DNA of 64,000 bases, taken from contig NZ_SPQO01000002.1 of assembly GCF_004570325.1 (NCBI RefSeq), positions 124,001 through 188,000 on the forward strand. Direction: 5' to 3'. The stretch comes from Mycobacterium sp. PS03-16. GTDB taxonomy: Bacteria; Actinomycetota; Actinomycetes; Mycobacteriales; Mycobacteriaceae. Below are positions 37,452 to 51,418 of this stretch, in pieces (within the stretch, counting starts at the first letter, position 1; every line of letters begins with the position of its first letter). The notes below the pieces were generated by a model. The model saw only the letters and a list, made by a program, of their open reading frames with translations. It was not told the origin of the DNA and ran no database searches. The position numbers were made by a program, and so were the translations under genes.

Positions 37452-38405
37452 TCAGGCCAGCGACAGCGCGATGCCGTCGAGGATGTCGTGCTCGCTGACC
37501 ACCAGCTCGTCGATGCCCGCCCGCTCCCCTAATTCGCGGGCCAGCTCCTCGACGATGATCGCGCCGCCGCCGATCACGTCGACACGGCCCTCGTGCATCG
37601 GGCCCAGCGCGGCGCGCTGCTGACGGGTCATCGCGATCAGGTCGTCGCACACCTGCAGTAGGGCACGGAATCCCGTGCGGCTCAGGTGGATGGCATCGGA
37701 GTCGTAGGTGGTCATCTGATGGGCCAGCGCCGCGATCGTGGTCATGGTGCCGGCCACGCCGACCCACGTGCGCACCCCGGTGACCGGCACCTCGGTGAGC
37801 GCCTCGGCGAGCGCGGCGCGGATGACCGTACGCGCGTCGGCGACCTCGTCGTCGGTCGGCGGGTCGGAGTGCAGGCACCGCTCGGTCAGCCGGACGCAGC
37901 CGATGTCGGCCGAGAAGCTCGCCCGGACACCGGCTTCCGCGCTGTCCCCGACCACCACCTCGGTCGAGCCGCCACCGAGGTCGACCACCACGAACGGCCC
38001 CTGCGCCGGGTCGAGGCCGGTCACCGCGCCGCGGAACGACAGCGCCGCCTCCTCGGTCCCGGTGATCACCTCCGCGGCCGCGCCGTCGACCACCGCGCCG
38101 AGCACCTCGGCCGTCATCGCGAAGAAGTCGTCGCGATTGGCCACGTCCCGGGCCGCCGACGTGGCCACCATCCGCACCCTGGTCACGCCGTGGCTGGCCA
38201 TCAGCTGCGCGTAGTCGCTCAGCGCCGCCCTGGTGCGGGCCAACGCATCCGGGGCGAACTCCCCGGTGGCGTCCACGCCCTGACCGAGCCGCACGATGCG
38301 CATCTCGCGGTGCACGTCGGTCAGCCCGCCGTCGGCGAGGTCGGCGATCAGCAGCCGGATCGAATTGGTGCCGCAGTCCACCGCCGCCACCCTGGTCACG
38401 TCCAT
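37452..38405 (-). CDS. Ppx/GppA-family exopolyphosphatase
   Basis: A 317-residue ASKHA-fold phosphatase starting MDVTRVAAVDCGTNSIRLL (phosphate-binding loop), with SAARDVANRD, the second phosphate loop DLGGGSTEVV, and the C-terminal segment IGGGAIIVEEL. Mycobacterial homologues (Rv1026, PPX2) degrade long polyphosphate or pppGpp. The start at 38405 overlaps the end of the DUF501 gene by 10 bp; a longer frame to 38528 lies within that gene and is unlikely. It is the last gene of the eno, ftsB-like, DUF501, ppx run. Confidence 0.93.
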   Translation of the reverse strand: MDVTRVAAVDCGTNSIRLLIADLADGGLTDVHREMRIVRLGQGVDATGEFAPDALARTRAALSDYAQLMASHGVTRVRMVATSAARDVANRDDFFAMTAEVLGAVVDGAAAEVITGTEEAALSFRGAVTGLDPAQGPFVVVDLGGGSTEVVVGDSAEAGVRASFSADIGCVRLTERCLHSDPPTDDEVADARTVIRAALAEALTEVPVTGVRTWVGVAGTMTTIAALAHQMTTYDSDAIHLSRTGFRALLQVCDDLIAMTRQQRAALGPMHEGRVDVIGGGAIIVEELARELGERAGIDELVVSEHDILDGIALSLA

Positions 38406-38887
38406 GTCTCCTTGTCCACGATGCCCTGCATACCCGGTTCGGCCGCCAGGATCGCCAACGCCTCGTCGCCGAACGGGTTGACGCCGGGCCCCTTCGCCAG
38501 CGCGTGCGCGATCACCACGTGCAGGCACTTGACCCGGTCGGGCATCCCGCCGCCGGAGAACGTGGTCCCCAGTGGCTCGATCGCGTCGCGCTCGGCGAGG
38601 AAGGACTCGTGCGCGCGCCGGTAGGCCGCGGCGAGGTCCGGGTCCTGCCCGAGCCGCTCGGTCATCTCCCGCATCAGCCCCGAGGATTCCAGCCGGCTGG
38701 CGGCCGCCGTCAGCGCCGGGTGGGTGAGGTAGTACAGCGTCGGGAACGGGGTGCCGTCGGGCAGTCGCGGGGCGGTCTTGACGACGCCGGGTTCCCCGTT
38801 CGGGCAGCGGTAGGCGATCTCCAGGACACCGCGGGGCTCACGGCCCAGCTGCCGTGCGACGGCGTCCAGATCGGCGGGGTCAACCAC
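38396..38887 (-). CDS. DUF501 protein (Rv1025-like)
   Basis: About 163 residues from a GTG at 38887 that overlaps the stop of the upstream ftsB-like gene by 8 bp; upstream in-frame sequence is Arg-rich and lies inside that gene. Family features are YRCPNGEPGVVKTAPRL, FPTLYYLTHP and GGGMPDRVKCLHVVIAHALA. The last contains Cys and His residues of unknown role. Function is not established. The gene always travels between ftsB/divIC and ppx in actinobacteria. Confidence 0.88.
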   Translation of the reverse strand: MVDPADLDAVARQLGREPRGVLEIAYRCPNGEPGVVKTAPRLPDGTPFPTLYYLTHPALTAAASRLESSGLMREMTERLGQDPDLAAAYRRAHESFLAERDAIEPLGTTFSGGGMPDRVKCLHVVIAHALAKGPGVNPFGDEALAILAAEPGMQGIVDKETWT

Positions 38888-39572
38888 CGGGCGGCGGGAC
38901 CGGTGGTGGCGGACCGGGCGCAGGCGGCGGCCCCGGCGGCACGCCCGGTGCGATGGTCGGCGAAATGCCATGCGGCTCATCGGCAATGGTATGCCACAGC
39001 GACGTGTACCAGGGGTCGCCGGACGGCGCGGTCTCCGGCTGCGCCTCGGGGCCGCCGGGCGTCACCGCCCCCGGCGGCAGCTGCACTTGATACGGGATGT
39101 CGCCGGGTTTGACGAATCCGAGCCGTTCGCGGGCCTGCGCGGCGATGAACGCCGGGTCGGCCAACTTCACCTTCTGCTGTTCGAGCTCGGCGATCTGCGC
39201 GCGCAACTGTTCCTCGGTGGCCTTGAGCTGCTTCATCTCGGTGCGCTGCGCGAAGTACGTGCGCACCGGTCCGGCGATGGTCAGCGTCAGCACGCACACC
39301 ACCGCGGCGAGGATCGCCGCACGCCGGGCCGCCGAGCCGAACCGCTGTTCGGACTGTTCCTCGGCGATCCGCTCGGCGCGGTGCGCGATCGCCCGGCCGA
39401 CGGACTCGGACTCGGCCGGCTCCTGCTCGGGAGCCGGCCGCGCCTCGATGGCCCGCGGCTCGCGGCGCGGCGCCGACGTGCCCTTCGGGCGGCCCCGTCC
39501 CGCGCCGCCGGGCCGCCCTGGACGGGAGGCCGGGGACCGGCGCTTGGGATCGGGCCGCTTCGATTCGGGCAC
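38880..39572 (-). CDS. FtsB/DivIC-type septum formation protein
   Basis: A 230-residue bitopic division protein. It has a long basic, Pro-rich cytosolic tail (1-80), one membrane helix (about 84-103), then a short coiled coil (EMKQLKATEEQLRAQIAELEQ region) and the family segment ARERLGFVKPGD. A Pro-rich extracytoplasmic tail ends the protein. The length and low-complexity ends are typical of the mycobacterial form (Rv1024). It acts in the FtsQLB complex at the septum. It lies 3 bp downstream of eno. Confidence 0.9.
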   Translation of the reverse strand: MPESKRPDPKRRSPASRPGRPGGAGRGRPKGTSAPRREPRAIEARPAPEQEPAESESVGRAIAHRAERIAEEQSEQRFGSAARRAAILAAVVCVLTLTIAGPVRTYFAQRTEMKQLKATEEQLRAQIAELEQQKVKLADPAFIAAQARERLGFVKPGDIPYQVQLPPGAVTPGGPEAQPETAPSGDPWYTSLWHTIADEPHGISPTIAPGVPPGPPPAPGPPPPVPPPGG

Positions 39573-39575
39573 GAG

Positions 39576-40916
<1,341 letters not shown>

Positions 40917-40957
40917 CTAGATGCTGCGGCCTGCGACGGCGCCACCCGGAGGCGTCA

Positions 40958-41776
40958 CTACAGCGAGCGGCCTTCGGCGTACGCGGTCGCCCAGTCCCGC
41001 ACGGTGCGGGCGTACTGCTCGGAGTAGTTGTAGGCCCGCAGCGCGTTCATCCAGCCCCGCGGCGTGGACAGATCCTTCCCCGCATAGCAGAGGTATCCGG
41101 CGGCCGACAGCGCCGCGTCGTCGATGTTGTCCGGGTTGACCTTGCCGTCCCCGTTGGCGTCCACGCCGTAGAGCCGCCAGGTCTCCGGGATGAACTGCAT
41201 CGGACCCATCGCGCGGTCGAGCTCCGCGTCGCCGTCCATCTCGCCCGCGTCGGTGTCGGTGATCTTGAGGTTGCCGCTCGACCCGTCCAGCCGCATGCCG
41301 CGGATCGGCGGCGTCACCTCACCGGTGGTGGCGACCATCGCCCCGCGGTACTCGCCGTGGTGGCTCTCGACCATGCCGATCCCGGCCAGCGTCGTCCACG
41401 TCAGATGGCAGTCCGGGTTCTCGACCTCGGCGACCCGGGCGGCATAGGCGTAGGCCTCCAGCGCGGTCACCGGGATGCCGAGCTGCGGCGCCCGCTCCGC
41501 GGCCCACTCGTGCAGCGCGTCGGCGCCGCGCCCCTTGGCGTAGGTGTCGACGGCGGGCACCGGGTCACCGGTCGGCGGCGGCACGCCTTCCGGGATGGGG
41601 GTGCCGACCTGCCACGAGCAGCTCGACGCGAGGAGCAGCACCGTGGCGAGCACGACCGCCGCGACCTTCACGCCGCGCCTTCTGAGCGGTTCCGCACCCG
41701 GAGCGGGACGGCCGACAGCGCTGGTCGCGCTTTGCGGGGCCGACGTCCGAGTCGACACGCTCCCCTCGTCAGACAA
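40958..41776 (-). CDS. lpqU: Lytic murein transglycosylase lipoprotein (LpqU)
   Basis: A 272-residue lipoprotein. The cytosolic lead of about 35 residues precedes a signal helix and lipobox (LLLASSC). The mature domain is a MltB-like transglycosylase with the catalytic Glu in GMVESHHGEYRG and the AMGPMQFIPETWRLYGVD motif, followed by ALRAYNYSEQYA. It cleaves peptidoglycan glycan strands with formation of 1,6-anhydro ends. The position next to eno matches Rv1022 of M. tuberculosis. Confidence 0.93.
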   Translation of the reverse strand: MSDEGSVSTRTSAPQSATSAVGRPAPGAEPLRRRGVKVAAVVLATVLLLASSCSWQVGTPIPEGVPPPTGDPVPAVDTYAKGRGADALHEWAAERAPQLGIPVTALEAYAYAARVAEVENPDCHLTWTTLAGIGMVESHHGEYRGAMVATTGEVTPPIRGMRLDGSSGNLKITDTDAGEMDGDAELDRAMGPMQFIPETWRLYGVDANGDGKVNPDNIDDAALSAAGYLCYAGKDLSTPRGWMNALRAYNYSEQYARTVRDWATAYAEGRSL

Positions 41777-41963
41777 CGCACTCCCTCAACCGACTTCCGT
41801 CGCACCATCCTCCCATGCGACGGGACTTACCCGGCCGAACTGGGGCCGTGGCGAGGTTGCTGGAATGCGCCCGCATCCCTTCCCCGGACAACCACTCGCC
41901 GTCCGCCAGAGTATCCGCCCCGCGGAGTGCGGCGGCGGATCAGCACGACGAGAAGTCAATCTT

Positions 41964-41982
41964 TTAGGTATGCCTACCCTCC
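41964..41982 (+). promoter_or_regulatory. IdeR/DtxR-like iron box upstream of efeOB
   Basis: TTAGGTATGCCTACCCT resembles the IdeR consensus TTAGGTTAGGCTAACC in its order of TTAGGT, a central GCCTA and a C-rich end, with some departures. It lies about 45 bp upstream of the efeO start. Iron-dependent repression of an iron-uptake operon is the natural reading. Confidence 0.5.
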
Positions 41983-42028
41983 TTCAGGGTGTGCGGGTAC
42001 TGTTCGACCGTCTATACGAGGAGGATCG

Positions 42029-42955
42029 ATGGGACGGCATCTCGCCTGGCAGGTACCGGTCGCGGCACTGGCGTTGGCCCTGGCCGGTTGTTCCGGTGAC
42101 AGCGGTGGATCGGCCGGCGAGACCGAGAGCTCCGCCGCCACCTCGACCTCGACGTCGGCCGCCGCGGCGCCCAACCCGGAGGCCGACAAGGCGGCCGCCG
42201 AGTATAAGGCGTACGCGGTCGCGCAGACCGACGAACTCGTCGGCGCGGTCAAGGCGCTCACCGACGCCGTCCGCGCCGGGAACCTGCAGGCCGCCCAGGA
42301 CGCGTACGCCCCGTCGCGGCTGCCGTGGGAGCGCATCGAGCCGCTGGCCGGGCTGGTCGAGGAGATCGACGGCAAGGTCGACGCACGCGTCGACGACTTC
42401 GCCGGCGTCGACGATCCCGCGTTCACCGGGTGGCACCGCCTCGAGTACCTGCTGTTCTCGCAGAACACCACCGAGGGCGGCGCGCAGTTCGCCGACCAGC
42501 TCGACGCCGACATCGCGACGCTGCAGCAACAGATGCCGTCGGTGGAGGTCACGCCGGTCGACGTGTCCAACGGCGCCGCCGAACTGATCGAAGAGGTCTC
42601 CGAAGGCAAGATCACCGGCGAAGAGGACCGCTACTCCAAGACCGACCTGTGGGACTTCGACGCCAACCTGCAGGGATCGCAGGCTGCGGTGAACCGGATG
42701 GCGCCCGCTCTGGTGCAGGCCGACCCCGCGCTGCTCGGCAAGATCGAGGCCGGGTTCTCGGAGATCTTCGCGACGCTGGGGCCGCTGCGCCGCGGCGAGG
42801 GCTGGGTGCTGTTCTGCACCGAGAACGACCCCTACCCGTCGCCGCGCTGCCCCGAGGTGACCGTCGACCCCGCGACCATCGACACGCTCAAGGCCCAGCT
42901 GGCCGGCCTGTCGGAGAACCTGTCGCAGGTGTCCGGGGTGCTGAAGCTGACGTGA
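42029..42955 (+). CDS. efeO: EfeO-type iron-uptake lipoprotein (imelysin/M75)
   Basis: A 308-residue lipoprotein starting at an ATG after GAGGAGG. The lipobox is LALAGC. The mature part has the imelysin/EfeO motif GWHRLEYLLF (GxHxxE) and the helical core of the family, with FCTENDPYPSPRCP near the C-terminus. EfeO binds iron outside the membrane and works with EfeB and the EfeU permease. No efeU gene is seen next to it here. efeB follows with a four-base overlap, and an IdeR-like box lies upstream. Confidence 0.9.
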   Translation: MGRHLAWQVPVAALALALAGCSGDSGGSAGETESSAATSTSTSAAAAPNPEADKAAAEYKAYAVAQTDELVGAVKALTDAVRAGNLQAAQDAYAPSRLPWERIEPLAGLVEEIDGKVDARVDDFAGVDDPAFTGWHRLEYLLFSQNTTEGGAQFADQLDADIATLQQQMPSVEVTPVDVSNGAAELIEEVSEGKITGEEDRYSKTDLWDFDANLQGSQAAVNRMAPALVQADPALLGKIEAGFSEIFATLGPLRRGEGWVLFCTENDPYPSPRCPEVTVDPATIDTLKAQLAGLSENLSQVSGVLKLT

Positions 42956-44211
42956 CCCGAGGTTCGCGGCGCCCCGGCCTGTCGCGCCGCTCGTTCGTCA
43001 CCGGCGCCCTGGGCACCGGCGCCGCCGTCGGCGTCGGCGCCGCGGTGTCCGGGTGCTCGGACGCACCGCCCGCCGCGGCCGCCGCCGCGGCGCGGTTCGT
43101 CCCGTTCGAAGGACCGCACCAGAGCGGCATCACGACGCTGCCGATCCCCGAGCAGGGCCTGCTGGCGTCGTTCAACGTGCTGTCCCGCGACCGGGCCGGG
43201 CTGGCGGCCACCCTGGCCGAACTGACCGACGAGATCCGCGGGTTGATGGCCGGCCGGCCGCCCGAGGTGCGCGATCCGGCGTTCCCGCCCGTCGACTCCG
43301 GCATCCTCGGCGAGAAGCCCCCGCCGGACAACCTGTCGATCGTCGTCGGCGTCGGGGCCTCGCTGTTCGACGATCGCTTCGGGCTGGCCGAACGCAAACC
43401 GCGCGAGCTGGTCACCATGCCGTTTCTGGCCAACGACCGGCTCGACCCGAAGCTCTCCCACGGTGACCTGTCGATCATCTTCGAGGCCGGCCACAACGAC
43501 ACACTGCAGTTCGCGCTGCGCCAGCTGATGCGGCGCACCCGCAGTCACCTGGTGCTGCGCTGGATGGTCGACGGCTACGCCCGCGGCATCGGCGCCGGCT
43601 CGGTGGAGCAGGCCACGACACCGCGGAACCTGTTGGGGTTCAAAGACGGAACGGCCAACCTCGACGTCGAGGACGGTGCGCTGATGGACCGCCACGTCTG
43701 GGTGGGGCCGGGCGACGGGGAACCGGAATGGGCGGTCGGCGGCTCGTACCAGGCCGTGCGCATCATCCGCATGTTCGTCGAGTTCTGGGACCGCACCCAG
43801 CTGGTCGAGCAGGAGGCGCTGATCGGACGCACGAAGGTCAGCGGCGCCCCGCTGGGCCTGGACGGCGAGTTCACCGATCCGGACTACGCGTCCGATCCCG
43901 ACGGCACCCGCATCCCCCTCGACGCGCACATCCGGCTGGCCAACCCGCGCACCCCCGAAACCGACGAGAACCTGATCCTGCGACGGGGTTTCAACTACTC
44001 GCGCGGCTTCGACGGGGCAGGCCGGCTCGACCAGGGCCTGGCGTTCATCTCCTATCAGCGCAGCCTCGACAAGGGCTTCCTGGCGGTGCAGCGCCGCCTG
44101 ACCGGTGAACCGCTCGAGGAGTACATCATGCCGGTGGGCGGCGGGTTCTTCTTCATCCTGCCCGGGGTCACCGCACCCGACCGGTTCCTCGGTGATCAGC
44201 TGGTCGGCTGA
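42952..44211 (+). CDS. efeB: EfeB-type Dyp peroxidase, Tat-exported
   Basis: A 419-residue haem peroxidase. The GTG start overlaps the efeO stop. A twin-arginine signal is clear (LSRRSFVTGALG), so it is exported folded. The Dyp signature GFKDGTAN and haem-pocket segments (ANPRTPETDEN, FNYSRGF, FISYQRSLDKGF) are present. EfeB is thought to oxidise or release iron for EfeUO uptake. Its 3' end overlaps the mazG gene by 16 bp in convergent orientation. Confidence 0.92.
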   Translation: MTRGSRRPGLSRRSFVTGALGTGAAVGVGAAVSGCSDAPPAAAAAAARFVPFEGPHQSGITTLPIPEQGLLASFNVLSRDRAGLAATLAELTDEIRGLMAGRPPEVRDPAFPPVDSGILGEKPPPDNLSIVVGVGASLFDDRFGLAERKPRELVTMPFLANDRLDPKLSHGDLSIIFEAGHNDTLQFALRQLMRRTRSHLVLRWMVDGYARGIGAGSVEQATTPRNLLGFKDGTANLDVEDGALMDRHVWVGPGDGEPEWAVGGSYQAVRIIRMFVEFWDRTQLVEQEALIGRTKVSGAPLGLDGEFTDPDYASDPDGTRIPLDAHIRLANPRTPETDENLILRRGFNYSRGFDGAGRLDQGLAFISYQRSLDKGFLAVQRRLTGEPLEEYIMPVGGGFFFILPGVTAPDRFLGDQLVG

Positions 44212-45296
44212 TCGTCCCGCGGTTCGTCGGTCTGCGCGAGCGCCTCTTCGGTGCTGACGTCGTCGGCGGCGACGGGAACCTCTTCGGCTTGTGCCTCATC
44301 GGGCTCGGGCTCGGATGCCGGCTCCTCGGCATCGGGTCGGGGCGCTTCCGACGGCCCCGCCGGCCAGTGCGCCCGCCACTCGTCCTCGGAGATCTCCCCC
44401 AGCGTCGCGCTGTCGAGTTCCTCGGGCACGTCGTCGCCGCGACGCGCGGCCGCGACCGCGTGCTCGACGTCGCGCACGGTGTCCATGAATTCGAGAACCG
44501 CTGAGCGCAGATCATTCTCGGCATCGGTGCCGGCGGTGATGGTGACCGTGGTCAGCGCCGCCGGGATCAGGTCGGCCGGCAGCCCGGCCTGCGTCACCCG
44601 TGCAATCACCTTCTGCGCCAACGCGAGAGCGGGTTGTGCGGTGGGCACGTCGTCCATCGACGAGCCGCGCGTCTTCTCCGCCTTCTTGCGCTCCTCCCAC
44701 TGCGCCAACTGATCCTCGAGCGAGATCGACTCGCCCGCAAGCACGGCGGGCACGCGGTTGCCGAGTTTGCGGACCAGCGAGTCCGCGACGTCGTCGATGC
44801 CGAACGGGCGCTGTGGGGCGTCCTCGGCGATGCGGGCGTGGAACAGCACCTGCAGCAAGACATCGCCGAGTTCGTCGCGCAGTTCGTCGGCGTTGCCGCC
44901 GCGCACCGCGTCGAAGACCTCGTAGGTCTCCTCGAGCAGATAGCGGCGCAGCGAATCGTGGGTTTGCTCGCTCTCCCACGGCCCCGCGGTGCGCAGCTTG
45001 TCCATCATCGCGACCGCGTCGACCAGTCGCTCACCCGGCTGCGGGTCCGGCGCGGAGATCAGCCGGTCACCGGCGGCCAGGCGGGACCGGACCGCGGGAT
45101 GGCCCGGATCCGACGACAGCAGCACCGGCGCCGCCGCGTCGTCCGCCGCGCCGGACAGCCACGGCCGCGCCGACGGCAGCGACCACGGCACCTTGATCGG
45201 CATCTCCTCGGTGTACTGCACGTCACCGGCGAGCAGTTCCACGGCCTCGACCGGGACCAGGGCGGGACGACGCGGATCGACCAGGACCACCGTCAT
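44196..45296 (-). CDS. mazG: MazG NTP pyrophosphohydrolase
   Basis: A 366-residue protein. The MazG domain (about 105-190) has the metal-binding pattern LLEETYEVFDAV, then DELRDELGDVLLQ. An N-terminal domain of about 100 residues and an acidic C-terminal tail are typical of the mycobacterial form (Rv1021). It hydrolyses (d)NTPs to monophosphates and cleans oxidised nucleotides. It lies 28 bp downstream of mfd on the same strand. Confidence 0.95.
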   Translation of the reverse strand: MTVVLVDPRRPALVPVEAVELLAGDVQYTEEMPIKVPWSLPSARPWLSGAADDAAAPVLLSSDPGHPAVRSRLAAGDRLISAPDPQPGERLVDAVAMMDKLRTAGPWESEQTHDSLRRYLLEETYEVFDAVRGGNADELRDELGDVLLQVLFHARIAEDAPQRPFGIDDVADSLVRKLGNRVPAVLAGESISLEDQLAQWEERKKAEKTRGSSMDDVPTAQPALALAQKVIARVTQAGLPADLIPAALTTVTITAGTDAENDLRSAVLEFMDTVRDVEHAVAAARRGDDVPEELDSATLGEISEDEWRAHWPAGPSEAPRPDAEEPASEPEPDEAQAEEVPVAADDVSTEEALAQTDEPRDDQPTS

Positions 45297-45324
45297 CGCG
45301 CACGTCCTCTGTCAGTCATCGCCG

Positions 45325-48966
<3,642 letters not shown>

Positions 48967-49015
48967 GATGACTCCATCCTAGGCCGCGCCGCGGGGGTGC
49001 CCTCGGCCCGCTGCG

Positions 49016-49684
49016 TCAGTCCTCGTCCCGCAGCCGCGGATCGGCCTCGAGGTGGGTGAGCCCGTTCCACATCAGGTTGACCAGATGGGCGGCCACCACC
49101 TCTTTGCGGGGCTGCCGGGTGTCCAGCCACCACTGCGCGGTCATCGACACCGAACCCACCAGCGCCTGCGCGTAGAGCGGCGCGAGCTCGGGGTCGAGGC
49201 CGCGCCGGGAGAAGTCGCCGGCCAGGATCGACGACACCTGGTTGACCGCGTCGTTGAGCAGCGTCGAATAGGTGCCCGAGGTGATCGCCGCCGGGGAGTC
49301 GCGGATGAGGATCCGGAAGCCGTCGGTGCGCTCCTCCACATACGTCAGCAGGGCCAGCGCGACCCGTTCGACCCGCACCCGGGACCGGTTGTTGGTCAGC
49401 GACGAGGTGATGCCGTCCAGCAACGCCGACATCTCGCGGTCGACGACCACCGCGTAGAGGCCTTCCTTGCCGCCGAAGTGCTCGTAGACCACGGGTTTGG
49501 AGACGTTGGCCCGCTGGGCGATCTCCTCGATCGAGGTGCCCTCGTAGCCCCGCTCGGCGAACAGCGACTTGGCGATCTCGACGAGCTGCTGGCGCCGCTC
49601 GCTGCCGGTCATCCTGGCGCGGGGTGCGCGCACTTCCTTATCGGGCGCTGCCACATGGGTGAGCGTATCGGCTTGCACTACCAT
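49016..49684 (-). CDS. TetR-family regulator (Rv1019-like)
   Basis: A 222-residue repressor from ATG 49684, although an internal start near MTGSERR is also possible. The N-terminal helix-turn-helix is clear (AERGYEGTSIEEIAQRANVSKPVVYEHFGGKEGLY). The remainder is an all-helical ligand domain without a recognisable ligand signature. The much longer open frame reaching 51355 is only the antisense of glmU. It is divergent from tRNA-Gln, 14 bp away, and is followed by mfd. Confidence 0.92.
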   Translation of the reverse strand: MVVQADTLTHVAAPDKEVRAPRARMTGSERRQQLVEIAKSLFAERGYEGTSIEEIAQRANVSKPVVYEHFGGKEGLYAVVVDREMSALLDGITSSLTNNRSRVRVERVALALLTYVEERTDGFRILIRDSPAAITSGTYSTLLNDAVNQVSSILAGDFSRRGLDPELAPLYAQALVGSVSMTAQWWLDTRQPRKEVVAAHLVNLMWNGLTHLEADPRLRDED

Positions 49685-49698
49685 CTCGAGGTGATCGA

Positions 49699-49770
49699 TC
49701 CGTCGTGGTGTAATCGGCAGCACCTCTGATTTTGGTTCAGATAGTTCAGGTTCGAGTCCTGGCGACGGAG
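49699..49770 (+). tRNA. tRNA-Gln(UUG)
   Basis: A 72-nt cloverleaf. Acceptor TCCGTCG (49699-49705) pairs with CGACGGA (49763-49769), with G as the discriminator base. The anticodon arm is TCTGA, loop TTTTGGT (anticodon TTG), TCAGA. The T-arm contains GGTTCGAGTCC. The CCA end is not encoded. The location just upstream of glmU matches M. tuberculosis. Confidence 0.95.
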
Positions 49771-49858
49771 CACTTCCTGCCGCGAGCGTGCGCGAATGAC
49801 AGTCTGAGCGGTGTGTCCCTGTGCAGACACGCACGCTCGCGAGACGAGGACAACAGCG

Positions 49859-51316
49859 ATGACCGAACCCACCGATACCGCCGTGCTCGTGCTGGCGGCG
49901 GGCGCCGGGACGCGGATGCGCTCGGACACCCCGAAGGTGCTGCACACGCTCGGCGGACGCAGCATGCTCGCCCACGCGCTGCACACCGTCGCCGAGGTCG
50001 CGCCCCAGCACCTGGTGGTGGTCCTCGGCCATGACCGCGACCGCATCGCCCCCGCCGTCGGCGCACTCGCCGAGGACCTCGGTCGCCGCGTCGACATCGC
50101 CGTGCAGGAACAGCAGCTGGGCACCGGCCACGCCGCCGAGTGTGGCCTGTCCGCGCTGCCCGACGACTTCACCGGCGTCGTGGTGGTGACCGCCGGTGAC
50201 GTCCCGCTGCTCGACGCCGCCACGATCGCCGACCTGCTCGACACCCACGGCTCGGCCGCGGCCACCGTGCTGACCACCACGCTGCCCGACCCGACGGGGT
50301 ACGGGCGCATCCTGCGCACCCAGGACAACGAGATCACCCGCATCGTCGAACAGGCCGACGCCAGCCCGTCGCAGCAGGCGATCCGCGAGGTCAACGCCGC
50401 GGTCTACGCGTTCGACACCGCCGCGCTGCGGTCCGCGCTGAGCCGGTTGCGCTCCGACAACGCCCAGCACGAGCTCTACCTCACCGACGTGATCGGCATC
50501 CTGCGCCAGGACGGCCTCACGGTGCGGGCCAAACACGTCGACGACAGCGCCCTGGTCGCCGGTGTCAACGATCGGGTCCAGCTCGCCGCGCTGGGCGCCG
50601 AACTCAACCGGCGCATCGTCACCGCCCACCAGCGCGCCGGCGTCACGATCGTCGACCCGCGGTCGACGTGGATCGACGTCGACGTGACCATCGGCCGCGA
50701 CGCCGTCATCCGGCCCGGCACGCAGCTGCTCGGCCGCACGACGGTGGGCGGGCGCTGCGAGATCGGGCCCGACACCACGCTGACCGACGTCACCGTCGGC
50801 GACGACGCGACCGTGGTGCGCACCCACGGCTCGCAGTCGGTGATCGGCGGCGGCGCCACGGTCGGGCCGTTCACCTACCTGCGGCCCGGCACCGTGCTGG
50901 GCCGCGACGGCAAGCTGGGCGCGTTCGTCGAGACCAAGAACGCCACCCTGGGCACCGGCACCAAGGTGCCGCACCTGACCTACGTCGGCGATGCCGACAT
51001 CGGTGAGCACAGCAACATCGGCGCCTCGAGCGTGTTCGTCAACTACGACGGGGAGAACAAGAGCCGCACCACGATCGGCTCCCACGTGCGCACCGGCTCG
51101 GACACCATGTTCGTCGCGCCGGTCACCGTCGGCGACGGCGCCTACACCGGCGCGGGCACCGTGGTCCGCGACGACGTCCCGCCCGGTGCGCTGGCCGTCT
51201 CGGCCGGCCCGCAGCGCAACATCGAAGGCTGGGTGGTCCGCAAACGCCCGGGTTCGGCGGCGGCGGCGGCAGCGGAGAAGGCGCTCGGTCACCCCGACGA
51301 CGCCGAGAGGCCGTGA
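49859..51316 (+). CDS. glmU: Bifunctional GlmU
   Basis: A 485-residue enzyme making UDP-GlcNAc. The N-terminal uridylyltransferase has [18 protein letters not shown] and the central EQQLGTGHA. The C-terminal left-handed beta-helix acetyltransferase has the hexapeptide repeats and [22 protein letters not shown], then [10 protein letters not shown], holding the catalytic His/Asn region. The Ala/Pro-rich C-terminal tail is usual in mycobacteria. The start at 49859 is preferred over 49811. It is followed by prs on the same strand. Confidence 0.97.
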   Translation: MTEPTDTAVLVLAAGAGTRMRSDTPKVLHTLGGRSMLAHALHTVAEVAPQHLVVVLGHDRDRIAPAVGALAEDLGRRVDIAVQEQQLGTGHAAECGLSALPDDFTGVVVVTAGDVPLLDAATIADLLDTHGSAAATVLTTTLPDPTGYGRILRTQDNEITRIVEQADASPSQQAIREVNAAVYAFDTAALRSALSRLRSDNAQHELYLTDVIGILRQDGLTVRAKHVDDSALVAGVNDRVQLAALGAELNRRIVTAHQRAGVTIVDPRSTWIDVDVTIGRDAVIRPGTQLLGRTTVGGRCEIGPDTTLTDVTVGDDATVVRTHGSQSVIGGGATVGPFTYLRPGTVLGRDGKLGAFVETKNATLGTGTKVPHLTYVGDADIGEHSNIGASSVFVNYDGENKSRTTIGSHVRTGSDTMFVAPVTVGDGAYTGAGTVVRDDVPPGALAVSAGPQRNIEGWVVRKRPGSAAAAAAEKALGHPDDAERP

Positions 51317-51418
51317 GCTCGACCACTTCTGTTCGGATTCCGGCAACCCGGGCACGAACGCACAGAAACGCTACGTACCATTAGGCCGACATCGATCCCC
51401 GAGACCGGCGAGGGCACA

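Noticed and set aside
49685..51355. Long N-terminal extension of the TetR frame
   Set aside because: It runs across tRNA-Gln and antisense to glmU. The helix-turn-helix protein starts at 49684 or slightly later.
51367..51376. CTACGTAC upstream of prs as a seventh BlaI site
   Set aside because: There is only one half-site without a partner 11 bp away, and it lies in core DNA.
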